Positions 7,357-14,247 of a stretch of DNA of 16,765 nucleotides are shown piece by piece. Location of the stretch: NCBI GenBank assembly GCA_002508425.1, contig DAKU01000112.1:1-16765 (forward strand), in the 5' to 3' direction. Under the pieces are notes generated by a model. It searched no databases. It saw only the letters and a list, made by a program, of their open reading frames with translations, and was not told the DNA's origin. Numbering within the stretch: the stretch's first letter is position 1; every line of letters starts with the position of its first letter. The DNA comes from Methanosarcinaceae archaeon UBA470. GTDB taxonomy: Archaea; Halobacteriota; Methanosarcinia; Methanosarcinales; Methanosarcinaceae. Position numbers and translations under genes: made by a program.

Positions 7357-7372
7357 ACCCTTTATACCACCA

Positions 7373-7831
7373 ATGCCCAGAGTAGTAGTCGGTGGAACTT
7401 TTGAGTGTCTTCATGATGGACACCGGAAACTTTTAAGAAAAGCCTTTGAGCTTGCCGACAGTGGAGAAGTCGACATAGGACTTACATCCAACGAAATGGC
7501 AAACCAGCGGCCACGCAAGATACCTGATTACAGTATCCGAAAGGAAAAAGTCATACAATACATACAGCAGATAGCAGAAGGCCAGAAATACACTATAGTA
7601 GAGCTGAATGACTCCTTTGGGAAGACCCTTGCAAAGAATTACGACTACATTGTTGTCTCCCCTGAAACATATTCCGTTGCCCTGAAAATAAATAAGCTCA
7701 GAGCTGAGAAGAATATGAAGGATATAGAGATTGTGAAGATAGATTACGTCCTCGCTGAGGACCAAATGCGAATCTCTTCCACAAGGATAGTGCTCGGAGA
7801 GATAGATATCCACGGGCATCTTAAGAATTGA
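7373..7831 (+). CDS. coaD: Phosphopantetheine adenylyltransferase, archaeal type
   Basis: A 152-residue cytoplasmic nucleotidyltransferase of the archaeal PPAT family (COG1019), which joins 4'-phosphopantetheine and ATP to give dephospho-CoA, the second-last step of coenzyme A synthesis. It shows the N-terminal GGTFECLHDGH segment with the nucleotide-binding HxGH signature (HDGH, residues 14-17) and a C-terminal ISSTRI motif corresponding to the family's second nucleotide-binding signature. The length is normal. The start ATG lies about 23 bp after a TATA box with no Shine-Dalgarno site. The next gene starts 43 bp downstream with its own TATA-like element. In this family the archaeal enzyme is distinct from bacterial CoaD, so the symbol follows function rather than orthology. 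Confidence 0.94.
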   Translation: MPRVVVGGTFECLHDGHRKLLRKAFELADSGEVDIGLTSNEMANQRPRKIPDYSIRKEKVIQYIQQIAEGQKYTIVELNDSFGKTLAKNYDYIVVSPETYSVALKINKLRAEKNMKDIEIVKIDYVLAEDQMRISSTRIVLGEIDIHGHLKN

Positions 7832-7843
7832 ACCGAAACATAA

Positions 7844-7852
7844 TTTTATAAA
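7844..7852 (+). promoter_or_regulatory. TATA box for the 110-residue gene (leaderless)
   Basis: TTTTATAAA lies in the 43-bp gap after coaD, centred 27 bp before the ATG at 7875. There is no Shine-Dalgarno sequence before the ATG, so a leaderless transcript of the two-gene unit 7875-9043 is likely. Confidence 0.5.
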
Positions 7853-7874
7853 CTACTTTTTACAACTAAAATCC

Positions 7875-8207
7875 ATGAGCAGAGTATTCAACGATATGGA
7901 CAAGCAAATATTCAGCAAGGTTGCACCTGAGCTTAACGGAAACACAATATCATCTGGGGGACATAATTATCCTTTTATTCTAAGACCTTTGTCCCACAAA
8001 ATAGCAGAGTCTGCAGAAGATTTCAGGGAAAGGATGGAGCGCTTGAATGCAGAAGAGCTGGACTATCTGGTGAAACTTGCACTGGAAGACAAAGAAGACA
8101 TACACTCCCTTGAACCTGAAGATATCGATACTATTATGGAACTGGTTGAACAGAAAATATCTGCACAGCGCATGAAAGATCTCAAGCAGCACCTGGGCAT
8201 AGTCTGA
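7875..8207 (+). CDS. Conserved-looking hypothetical protein, 110 residues
   Basis: I do not recognise this protein. The first 40 residues carry a small polar segment (SSGGHNYPF at 26-34) and the rest is strongly charged and probably all helical, with acidic-rich stretches such as LEDKEDIHSLEPEDID. There is no signal peptide, membrane segment, zinc motif or nucleotide-binding loop. Its stop codon overlaps the ATG of the downstream TIM-barrel gene (ATGA at 8207), so the two are translationally coupled, which suggests a partner or accessory role to that protein. The start ATG fits a leaderless transcript from the TATA element at 7844-7852. Codon use is like that of its neighbours, so it is not obviously foreign. 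Confidence 0.8.
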   Translation: MSRVFNDMDKQIFSKVAPELNGNTISSGGHNYPFILRPLSHKIAESAEDFRERMERLNAEELDYLVKLALEDKEDIHSLEPEDIDTIMELVEQKISAQRMKDLKQHLGIV

Positions 8208-9043
8208 TGAACCACAAAGAATTGCTCTTTGGTACAGCTGGTGCACCTTATTCCTCAAAAAAAGGCACCACAATGGAAGGTATACGCAGAGTGAAGGAGC
8301 TTGAACTTGGATGCATGGAAATAGAATTTGTGCGAGGAGTGAAGATGGGAGCCAGTTCTGCAAAGGAAGTGCAGAAAATAGCCACATCGAAGACTGTGTC
8401 CCTTAGCGTGCATGCACCTTATTACATCAATTTGAACTCATCAGAACCTGAAAAGATAGATGCCAGCATCAAGAGGATATATGACTCTGCACTCATAGGT
8501 TCCATCTGTGGAGCACGCTCAATAGTATTTCATCCTGCATACTACCAAAAAGATAAGCCTGAAGAAGTGTTCTCCCGGGTTCTGCGAAAACTGCAGGAAC
8601 TGACAGCCAGAATGGCCGAAGAAGGAATCGATACGGTGCTAAGACCCGAGACCACCGGCAAACCTACACAATTCGGCAGCCTCGATGAAACTCTCAACAT
8701 GTGCAGCCAGCTGGAGAAAGTCTTACCATGCATCGATTTTGCCCATCTGCACGCAAGAAGCAACGGAAAAGAGAATTCCTATGAAGAGTTCACTGCTGTA
8801 CTTCAAAAAGTAGAAAACGTGCTGGGAAGGGAAGCTCTCGAAAACATGCATGTGCATATTTCAGGGATAGAATATGGACCAAAGGGAGAAAAGAATCATC
8901 TGCGTCTTGAAGAATCCGATCTTAAGTACGTTGAACTGTTACAGGCTTTCAAGGACTTCCGGATAACGGGTCTAATTATATCTGAAAGCCCGGACAATGA
9001 AGGAGATGCTTTGCTTCTCAAAAGGACTTATCAGGGTCTGTAG
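8207..9043 (+). CDS. Endonuclease IV / xylose-isomerase-like TIM-barrel protein
   Basis: A 278-residue TIM-barrel protein resembling endonuclease IV (AP endonuclease family 2), which cleaves DNA 5' to abasic sites with three zinc ions. Candidate metal ligands in order are H69 (SVHAPY), H109 (VFHPAYY), E148 (RPETTG), D177 and H180 (CIDFAH), H217 (HVHISG), H231 and E260 (ISESP), the same order as in the E. coli enzyme. The position expected to be the aspartate of the DxH zinc ligand pair (two before H231) is K229 (sequence GEKNH), so one metal site may differ, or E228 may substitute. It could therefore be an authentic nuclease or a sugar-isomerase-like relative. It overlaps the upstream 110-residue gene by ATGA and converges with cbiO with only five bases between the stop codons. 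Confidence 0.85.
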   Translation: MNHKELLFGTAGAPYSSKKGTTMEGIRRVKELELGCMEIEFVRGVKMGASSAKEVQKIATSKTVSLSVHAPYYINLNSSEPEKIDASIKRIYDSALIGSICGARSIVFHPAYYQKDKPEEVFSRVLRKLQELTARMAEEGIDTVLRPETTGKPTQFGSLDETLNMCSQLEKVLPCIDFAHLHARSNGKENSYEEFTAVLQKVENVLGREALENMHVHISGIEYGPKGEKNHLRLEESDLKYVELLQAFKDFRITGLIISESPDNEGDALLLKRTYQGL

Positions 9044-9048
9044 CCCAA

Positions 9049-10431
9049 TTATACCGAGTGCTCCTCTGAAGATTGAACACATGATACCTGCCCGGTGCAG
9101 GCCGTTGCAAGAGTGGAGATATCCCCATTCTCATTTATTATATCAACATGGATGTTGATACCGCTTTCTTCAATATATTGGGTGATGCGTTCAAAGGCAT
9201 GGTAGATCATTCCCCCATGTGTGATTATAAGACATCTCTGTCCGCACAGGGCATTGAGTATTGACCTGTCGATGACTCCTGATGTAATGTCCAGGTGTAT
9301 GTTGTCCCTCTCGGCTATGAGTTTGCTCCTTTTGCCCATGGCACCCACAGTATCCACATCCCCGTGAGCGATGAAAAGTTCTAAGAAACCAGCATCATGA
9401 TGGTCAGTATCATAGATCATGATGGAACCTGCACGTACATAATGCCTGCTCAGTTCCACTATTGCCATGCAATCCTCATGTATATGCAACACCCTGCCGT
9501 TGACAGCCTCCATAGGATAGGTCAGGGCGAACTCACCATGCAACAGACCTAAGTTCACGCTATCTCCTACCTTAACATCTGGAGACACTTTTACCCACAT
9601 AAGTTCCGGCTCTTTCAGTATCCTGACAAGGCCAGGTATATCCTTTGGACAGCCGTTAGCCTTGACAAGACTACGTCTGCGCAGCTCCTCATGCACCTCA
9701 AGGATCTGGGGCTTTCTAAGGTACGCCTTCTGGAGAAGTTCTTCATTCCTGAAAATATCCTCAGGTATTCCTTCGCCAATCATCTGGTGATTGGTCATGA
9801 TGAATACGTAATCCGCCCACCTGTAAGCTAGATCTACATCATGGGTCGAGATGATTATTGTTTTACCGAAGTAGTTCAGTTCATTCAGAAGGTCCATTAC
9901 TTCGTCCGCACCCACGGGATCAAGATTGGACAGCGGCTCATCGAGAATGATAACCTCCGGTTCCATGGCAACAATGCCCGCAATGGCAACCCTCTTTTTC
10001 TGGCCACCGCTTAAGTGGTGTGGAGGCTTTCTCTTAAGAGGATTAAGCCCCACATAATCAAGAGTGCTCTGTACTACAGAATTGATTTTCTCCTTGGAGT
10101 AACCCAGGTTCGTGGGGCCAAAAGCCACATCCTGATAAATGCTGGGTGCAAAAAGTTGGTCATCAGAGTTCTGGAATACAATGCCCACGTTCTTGCGAAG
10201 TTCGCGCAGGGACTTTGCATCATACTTTACAGGCTCACCATGGAAAAGCACCTCTCCTTTTTTCGGGACCAGGGTACCGTTAAGAGTAAGGAAGAGCGTA
10301 GATTTCCCAGAACCATTGCGGCCCACAAAGGCTATTTTTTTACCCAAATCTATCCTGACACTCACATTATCCAGAGCAATTGTGCCGTCCGGATAACTGT
10401 ATACAAGATCTCTGGTTTCCAGGATTGTCAT
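9049..10431 (-). CDS. cbiO: Cobalt ECF transporter ATPase CbiO with C-terminal extension
   Basis: The ATP-hydrolysing subunit of the CbiMNQO cobalt importer, on the inner face of the membrane. The ABC domain occupies about residues 1-245: Walker A GRNGSGKST at 37-45, Q-loop Q87, signature LSGGQKKR at 140-147, Walker B with D164 and E165, and switch histidine H197. A further 200 or so residues follow, which is unusual, since family members are commonly 250-290 long. The first part (about 275-345) is strand-rich and barrel-like; the second (about 350-435) alternates strands and helices around HGDVDTVGAMGKRSKL and CLIITHGGMI. Start ATG 10431 has GAGGT overlapping the cbiQ stop, so it is translationally coupled to cbiQ. 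It is the last gene of the cbiQO unit. Confidence 0.93.
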   Translation of the reverse strand: MTILETRDLVYSYPDGTIALDNVSVRIDLGKKIAFVGRNGSGKSTLFLTLNGTLVPKKGEVLFHGEPVKYDAKSLRELRKNVGIVFQNSDDQLFAPSIYQDVAFGPTNLGYSKEKINSVVQSTLDYVGLNPLKRKPPHHLSGGQKKRVAIAGIVAMEPEVIILDEPLSNLDPVGADEVMDLLNELNYFGKTIIISTHDVDLAYRWADYVFIMTNHQMIGEGIPEDIFRNEELLQKAYLRKPQILEVHEELRRRSLVKANGCPKDIPGLVRILKEPELMWVKVSPDVKVGDSVNLGLLHGEFALTYPMEAVNGRVLHIHEDCMAIVELSRHYVRAGSIMIYDTDHHDAGFLELFIAHGDVDTVGAMGKRSKLIAERDNIHLDITSGVIDRSILNALCGQRCLIITHGGMIYHAFERITQYIEESGINIHVDIINENGDISTLATACTGQVSCVQSSEEHSV

Positions 10432-10439
10432 GATCTACC

Positions 10440-11222
10440 TCAGATAAGAAGGATGTTCCTCGTGGAATAGAAAACTACAAGCACTATAATAAAATATGCG
10501 GACGTAAGTGCCACCTCGGACCTCTTTATCGGACGATCCTCCTCCAGCAATATAAGCCTGCCATCATAGCACCTTGAGTTCATAGAAATATAGAGTTTTT
10601 CTCCCTGTTCCCATGCTCTTATGAAAAGAGATGTACCCAGCATTCCCATAGATCTGAAGGAAGTCCTGAAATCCTTGTAGCCCAGTCTGACCGTCTGAGC
10701 ATACTTGATGCCCATAGCCACCTCCATGAAGACAAAGATATAGCGATACATCATCATGGATATCTCTATGAAGGAATCTGGGAAGCGGGTCGCTTTCAGT
10801 ACAGAGAAAAGTTCAATCATGGGAGTTGAAAGCGAGAGGAAAAAAAGGCAAGACATGCCACTGATGGTTCTAGCAAGGACTAAGAAAGCCATATTAAGAC
10901 CACCAATAGTAACAGCAAATCTATGGCTTAATATATCAAAACCGAAAACTTCACTGCCAGCTCCTGAAAAGAAAGCAATGATCACAGCGCTCACCATTAC
11001 AAATCCTGCAGGTGCAGCAAGAATTTTGAAGTAGAATTTTGCAGGCACCTTGCTGAAATGAATAGTTGCAATACTCATGCAGAGAGCTATTATAAAAGGT
11101 GTGACAGGAGAATTGGAAGAAACACCCACAAGTATCCCGAAAGCTGTTATGGCGATCTTGAGCCAGTTGTTCTTTTCGCGCAGGGGGCTGTTAAGGGCGT
11201 AATCATCCAGTATTTGAGTCAT
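10440..11222 (-). CDS. cbiQ: Cobalt ECF transporter transmembrane T component CbiQ
   Basis: A 260-residue membrane protein that couples the CbiO ATPase to the substrate-binding CbiM in the energy-coupling-factor cobalt importer. Hydrophobic helices lie at about residues 22-34, 40-56, 65-86, 103-133, 155-171 and 238-254. The cytoplasmic coupling region carries the family's arginine motif as SRCYDG (216-221; the usual form is ARGYDG-like), preceded by RAWEQGEKLYISMN. The gene has its own TATA element at 11266-11275 and is separated from cbiN by a terminator and 187 bp, so cbiQO looks like a separate unit from cbiMN. Its TGA overlaps the cbiO ribosome site. Confidence 0.94.
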   Translation of the reverse strand: MTQILDDYALNSPLREKNNWLKIAITAFGILVGVSSNSPVTPFIIALCMSIATIHFSKVPAKFYFKILAAPAGFVMVSAVIIAFFSGAGSEVFGFDILSHRFAVTIGGLNMAFLVLARTISGMSCLFFLSLSTPMIELFSVLKATRFPDSFIEISMMMYRYIFVFMEVAMGIKYAQTVRLGYKDFRTSFRSMGMLGTSLFIRAWEQGEKLYISMNSRCYDGRLILLEEDRPIKRSEVALTSAYFIIVLVVFYSTRNILLI

Positions 11223-11265
11223 GATGTTTCCTGCTTCTACCTTTTTTTAAATCAAGCAAATTTGT

Positions 11266-11275
11266 TTTTATAAAA
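11266..11275 (-). promoter_or_regulatory. TATA box for cbiQO
   Basis: TTTTATAAAA (self-complementary) centred about 48 bp upstream of the cbiQ ATG predicts transcription start near 11245 and a leader of about 22 nt holding AGGTAG and AGGAAAC. The rest of the 11223-11409 gap holds a small inverted repeat, TGGCAT-AGG-ATGCCA (11357-11371), and the cbiN terminator; no gene is seen. Confidence 0.5.
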
Positions 11276-11383
11276 AAGCTCCATTCTAAGGAGGATTAAA
11301 AGTCATATTAGATAAGAGTTACGTTTTATAATGGCAACTTTAGAGCATGAGAAAATTGGCATAGGATGCCATAAAACATATTC

Positions 11384-11408
11384 AAAAAAAGGGCTTCACA
11401 TGAAGCCC
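11384..11408 (-). terminator. Perfect hairpin plus U7 terminator after cbiN
   Basis: On the minus strand GGGCTTCA and TGAAGCCC (11391-11408, 2-nt loop) form a perfect 8-bp GC-rich stem, followed directly by seven T residues (11384-11390). It begins one base after the cbiN stop codon. The form is that of a bacterial intrinsic terminator. It separates cbiMN from cbiQO. Confidence 0.8.
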
Positions 11409-11409
11409 A

Positions 11410-11700
11410 TTACTGACCTGACTGATTCTTTCCTCTGTAGTAACCAAAGAAGTAGCCTATAACTATGGCACCAATAGATGCCTGAAGAGCAAAGAGAAGG
11501 CTTTCAGTTTCTCCACCCGGTGGCTCGAACTTTGGAAATCCAGGATCCCATGGTTGATAATCTGGATTAATACCTGAAATCACATCCTCTGCTGCACCAT
11601 CTGCACCCCCAAATTCGGAATCCGGATTTGATGCAAGTCCATAGAAAAACTGGGCTATGAAGAGGATTGCTATAGCTCCTACAATGTATTCTAACTTCAT
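11410..11700 (-). CDS. cbiN: Cobalt transport protein CbiN
   Basis: A 96-residue accessory subunit of the cobalt importer with two membrane helices (about residues 4-22 and 70-88) joined by an outside loop. The loop carries the family's EFGGADGAAEDVI (29-41) and INPDYQPW (44-51) motifs, and ESLLFALQASIGA precedes the second helix. CbiN drives metal loading of CbiM and marks the system as cobalt rather than nickel. The start ATG 11698-11700 overlaps the cbiM stop by ATGA, so the two are translationally coupled; the same frame stays open further upstream through cbiM, but that part is not CbiN. A strong terminator follows immediately. Confidence 0.95.
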   Translation of the reverse strand: MKLEYIVGAIAILFIAQFFYGLASNPDSEFGGADGAAEDVISGINPDYQPWDPGFPKFEPPGGETESLLFALQASIGAIVIGYFFGYYRGKNQSGQ

Positions 11701-12404
11701 GTCATAGCCCCCTTGAGCTTGTTCACTGCCTCTGATGTGAGAACCTGTAGGCTCACAAGCACATCGCTCTTTACCTGCACCACATATTTCATAATGAGAG
11801 CTGTGAGAGCACCTTCTATGATGGCAAGTGGCACCTGAGTAGTAGCGAAAACTGCCGCAAATGCGGAGAATGAATACATGAAACCCGATACTGTGAGGGC
11901 CCCTCCTACAGGGAAAGCCAAAGCAAGCTGAACAGATGTTGTCACATAAGTCACCCAATCAGCTATTGCAGTTGCAAGGAATATGTTGAGATAAAAGTTC
12001 ATATTCATTTTTGCAGCCGCCTTGTAGAATGCATAGGCCACAAAGGGACCAACTATACCCATCGATGCAACGTTAGCACCCAATGTACTTATTCCCCCGT
12101 GACTCAGGAACAGAGCCTGATATATAAGGACTATAAGGCCGAGTACAGAGGTTATTGCCGGACCGAAAAGTACGGCTGCCATGCCGGTACCCGTTGGGTG
12201 AGATGAACTGCCCGTGACCGAGGGGAGCTTGAGAGATGAAAGTACAAAGATGAAAGCACCGGCCACTGCCAGCAGAGGGACTATATCCCTGCGTTCGCCC
12301 ACGAGTTTATTCAAGCGATACATACCGAATAAGATAATGGGTATGGAGAAAACGAACCATAACTGCCACCAAGGTGATGGCAAGAAACCTTCGAATATAT
12401 GCAT
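11697..12404 (-). CDS. cbiM: Cobalt ECF transporter substrate-binding S component CbiM
   Basis: A 235-residue membrane protein that binds the metal ion and determines specificity in the CbiMNQO importer. The mature N-terminus is Met-His (MHIFEGFLP); in this family the amino group of Met1 and His2 bind the metal, which fixes the start at ATG 12402-12404, after GGTGAT, and rules out the in-frame upstream start at 12431. Other family signatures are SSSHPTGTG (H69, the likely third ligand) and SHGGISTLGANVASMG (101-116). About six to seven hydrophobic helices are visible. cbiN follows with a 4-base overlap. CbiM versus the nickel homologue NikM is decided by the adjacent cbiN and the corrin-synthesis genes. 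It has its own promoter and an operator-like palindrome upstream. Confidence 0.95.
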   Translation of the reverse strand: MHIFEGFLPSPWWQLWFVFSIPIILFGMYRLNKLVGERRDIVPLLAVAGAFIFVLSSLKLPSVTGSSSHPTGTGMAAVLFGPAITSVLGLIVLIYQALFLSHGGISTLGANVASMGIVGPFVAYAFYKAAAKMNMNFYLNIFLATAIADWVTYVTTSVQLALAFPVGGALTVSGFMYSFSAFAAVFATTQVPLAIIEGALTALIMKYVVQVKSDVLVSLQVLTSEAVNKLKGAMT

Positions 12405-12453
12405 AATTATCACCTTCCTATCGTTTTCCAACTAAATAATCAAGTTAATTTGA

Positions 12454-12473
12454 GTTAGGTAAATGTGACTAAC
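12454..12473 (-). promoter_or_regulatory. Operator-like palindrome at the cbiM transcription start
   Basis: GTTAG and CTAAC (12454-12458 and 12469-12473) form an inverted repeat with a 10-bp spacer. It lies directly downstream of the TATA box and covers the expected start (near 12455), which is where a repressor of cobalt uptake would act. The regulator is not identifiable from this window. No B12-riboswitch-like fold was recognised in the roughly 50-nt leader. Confidence 0.45.
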
Positions 12474-12475
12474 GT

Positions 12476-12487
12476 GTTATTATACAT
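12476..12487 (-). promoter_or_regulatory. TATA box for cbiMN
   Basis: The minus strand reads ATGTATAATAAC. Transcription would start near 12455, leaving a leader of about 50 nt that ends in the GGTGAT ribosome site of cbiM. The gap 12405-12626 holds this promoter, the palindrome and a pair of direct repeats, and no gene. Confidence 0.55.
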
Positions 12488-12493
12488 AAAGGT

Positions 12494-12516
12494 AACGATT
12501 CTTGTTTCAAACGATT
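12494..12516 (-). repeat. AACGATT direct repeats upstream of the cbiM promoter
   Basis: AACGATT occurs at 12494-12500 and 12510-12516 (16 bp start to start), just upstream of the cbiM TATA box in the direction of transcription. A third AACGAT-like match, on the other strand, lies in the leader near 12420-12426. The spacing suggests possible regulator binding sites, but the motif is short and AT-rich, so chance is possible. Confidence 0.3.
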
Positions 12517-12598
12517 AAAGGTTTAGTAGTAAAAGAGATAGATATACCCAATAACTTAATCAATATTATAGAAAGGAGCTGCACATATAACAAAGTAT

Positions 12599-12605
12599 AA
12601 AAAAA
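12599..12605 (-). terminator. T-tract downstream of cbiE
   Basis: Seven consecutive T residues on the minus strand begin 22 bases after the cbiE stop codon, with only a weak TGAT-ATCA pairing before them. Archaeal RNA polymerase can terminate at such tracts without a hairpin. Partial read-through into cbiMN remains possible. Confidence 0.35.
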
Positions 12606-12626
12606 TGATTAAAGATCAGATGGAAC

Positions 12627-13211
12627 TCAGTGCTGCACGATCAAAAGACAATACATATCAGACTCTGCAAGCGGAGGATTTTGTACAGAACCAGTTACTG
12701 CCCTTTCTTCCGGATAGCCGATATTCTCATAAAGGTGGATTTTTGCCTCAATACCCTTTTCATGCAGCAAGGCCGCTACTTCCTGTGAGCCAAAGTTCTC
12801 TGCGGGCAACAGGAATATGTCCTTTCCGAGTTCGACCTCTCTTATGAGAGCCCCCCTGGCAGGTGATGGGTCACGCCCATGTGCCGTGATCATAGCGAGA
12901 TTTGACATCCCTACATGAAAACGAGCGCATGAAGCCTGAATAGAAGAGACGCCCGTTATCACCCTGTCGTTTTCACCAGCGAACTTCCCAAGCCCAGAGA
13001 ACATAGGATCGCCTGTGGAGAGCACTACAGCATCTGCTGGCAGCAGATGAAGCTCCCTGTAGTTCTTGATGATATGAGTTTCACAATTGATGAAATCCTT
13101 TACAAGCTCAATGGATCTGCCTGAACCATAAATCACAGGAGCATTACGGATGGCTTCAATAGCCTCCTGAGTAAGCATATTAGGACCAACGCCCACGCCT
13201 ACAATAATCAT
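12627..13211 (-). CDS. cbiE: Cobalt-precorrin-7 (C5)-methyltransferase CbiE
   Basis: A 194-residue SAM-dependent tetrapyrrole methylase that adds the C5 methyl group in the anaerobic cobalamin pathway. Family features: N-terminal GVGVGP loop (5-10), YGSGRSIEL (28-36), the STGDPMFSGLG motif (65-75) of the methylase active site, and HGRDPSPAR (111-119) found in CbiE and the N-terminal half of CobL. The length is that of a stand-alone CbiE. The partner decarboxylating C15 methyltransferase (CbiT) is not fused and not in the window. ATG 13209-13211 overlaps the cbiD stop by ATGA, so the two genes are translated as a coupled pair. Confidence 0.94.
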   Translation of the reverse strand: MIIVGVGVGPNMLTQEAIEAIRNAPVIYGSGRSIELVKDFINCETHIIKNYRELHLLPADAVVLSTGDPMFSGLGKFAGENDRVITGVSSIQASCARFHVGMSNLAMITAHGRDPSPARGALIREVELGKDIFLLPAENFGSQEVAALLHEKGIEAKIHLYENIGYPEERAVTGSVQNPPLAESDMYCLLIVQH

Positions 13212-14224
13212 GCTTTTTCCCCACTGTCCATGAGCACTGTACCATCTCTATCTACAACCACGACCCTTGCACCATTGGCTTTTTCCACTGCCATATCAAA
13301 AGCTTTCTTAAGCCTCTCGTTGCCTGGGTCCAGTTCCAGCATTTCCACCACAGTGGCATAACCGCTGCCTTCGAGCATATTCGGGTTTCCCCATTTGAGG
13401 ACAAGACCAGGAAGCCCACAAATAATAACATCACCCTTAGCTGCAGCTACAGCTTCTGATATACGGCTGCCTGCAAGTACAACAGTGTATCCGGGGAATA
13501 GCATGGTGGAATAGCGTATGCCAATCCTTCCGGTGGTAAGCACTACCTTATCAGCGCTGCGTATAAGATCCTCTTTCATCTCACCCAGATGGTCGTTCCA
13601 GGGTTCCACAAATCCTGTGGTTCCCAGGATGGATATGCCACCTTCTACACCAATACGGCTGTTGAGGGTCTGTTTGGCAACTTCAGCTCCCTGAGGAAGT
13701 GATAATGTAACCTCTGCACCCTGTAATCCAAGTTCTTCCACAGCTTCGGCAATAGCTGCCTTAATCTGTCCCATGGGTTTTGGATTGATGGCTGGATAAC
13801 CTTTTTTTGACTCCAGACCTTCCCTTGTAACGATACCAATGCCCTCTCCTGCCCTAATAACGATGCTATCAACTTCTCTGGCATCCGCCACGAACTCAAG
13901 ACCACGAGTGATATCGGATTCATGATCATTATACACCTTTACAGCAACAGCATGGCCATTGACAGCATGCACATCCATCTCCGCTCTCAATCCCACAGGG
14001 GTAGGCACAGATACATGGGAAACAGGTTTACGCAGCGAAAGCACTGCTGCTTTGGCTGCAGCTGTTGCTGTTGTCCCGGTGGTATAACCCCTCTTGAGCA
14101 CAGAACCATCACTTAAGAGGACAAGTCTTCCGTTTTCAATACCTTTTATGAGCTCGTCCCTGGGTACATCGGAACGCGCAACCCACTCATCTGGGATCTT
14201 GGATTTGTTCACCGGGTCTATCAT
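13208..14224 (-). CDS. cbiD: Cobalt-precorrin-5B (C1)-methyltransferase CbiD
   Basis: A 338-residue methyltransferase that methylates C1 of cobalt-precorrin-5B in the anaerobic cobalamin route. The hallmark KRGYTTGTTATAAAKAA segment lies at 44-60 (many homologues have cysteine where this one has the second threonine of TGTT), with NPKPMGQIKAAI and GISILGTTGFVEPW further on, all typical of CbiD. The length is normal, with a slightly longer N-terminus. The start ATG 14224 has no ribosome site but lies about 28 bp after a TATA box, so the cbiDE message is probably leaderless. It is 41 bp downstream of mutL on the same strand and overlaps cbiE by four bases. Confidence 0.95.
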   Translation of the reverse strand: MIDPVNKSKIPDEWVARSDVPRDELIKGIENGRLVLLSDGSVLKRGYTTGTTATAAAKAAVLSLRKPVSHVSVPTPVGLRAEMDVHAVNGHAVAVKVYNDHESDITRGLEFVADAREVDSIVIRAGEGIGIVTREGLESKKGYPAINPKPMGQIKAAIAEAVEELGLQGAEVTLSLPQGAEVAKQTLNSRIGVEGGISILGTTGFVEPWNDHLGEMKEDLIRSADKVVLTTGRIGIRYSTMLFPGYTVVLAGSRISEAVAAAKGDVIICGLPGLVLKWGNPNMLEGSGYATVVEMLELDPGNERLKKAFDMAVEKANGARVVVVDRDGTVLMDSGEKA

Positions 14225-14247
14225 TGAAAACTCAATTGTGGTACAAA

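Noticed and set aside
11332..11463. Short plus-strand ORF (about 43 codons) starting ATGGCAACT between cbiQ and cbiN
   Set aside because: It runs through the cbiN terminator and antisense into cbiN, lacks a good ribosome site, and has no recognisable product.
11701..11958. Upstream extension of the cbiN frame to 182 codons
   Set aside because: The extra part overlaps cbiM in another frame and is Cys/His-rich shadow sequence; CbiN begins at the ATG that overlaps the cbiM stop.
12405..12453. Possible cobalamin riboswitch before cbiM
   Set aside because: The predicted leader is only about 50 nt, far too short for a B12 riboswitch, and no B12-box-like sequence is visible.
12605..12847. 80-codon plus-strand ORF overlapping the end of cbiE
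   Set aside because: It is antisense to cbiE and its translation matches no family; it has no clear promoter or ribosome site.
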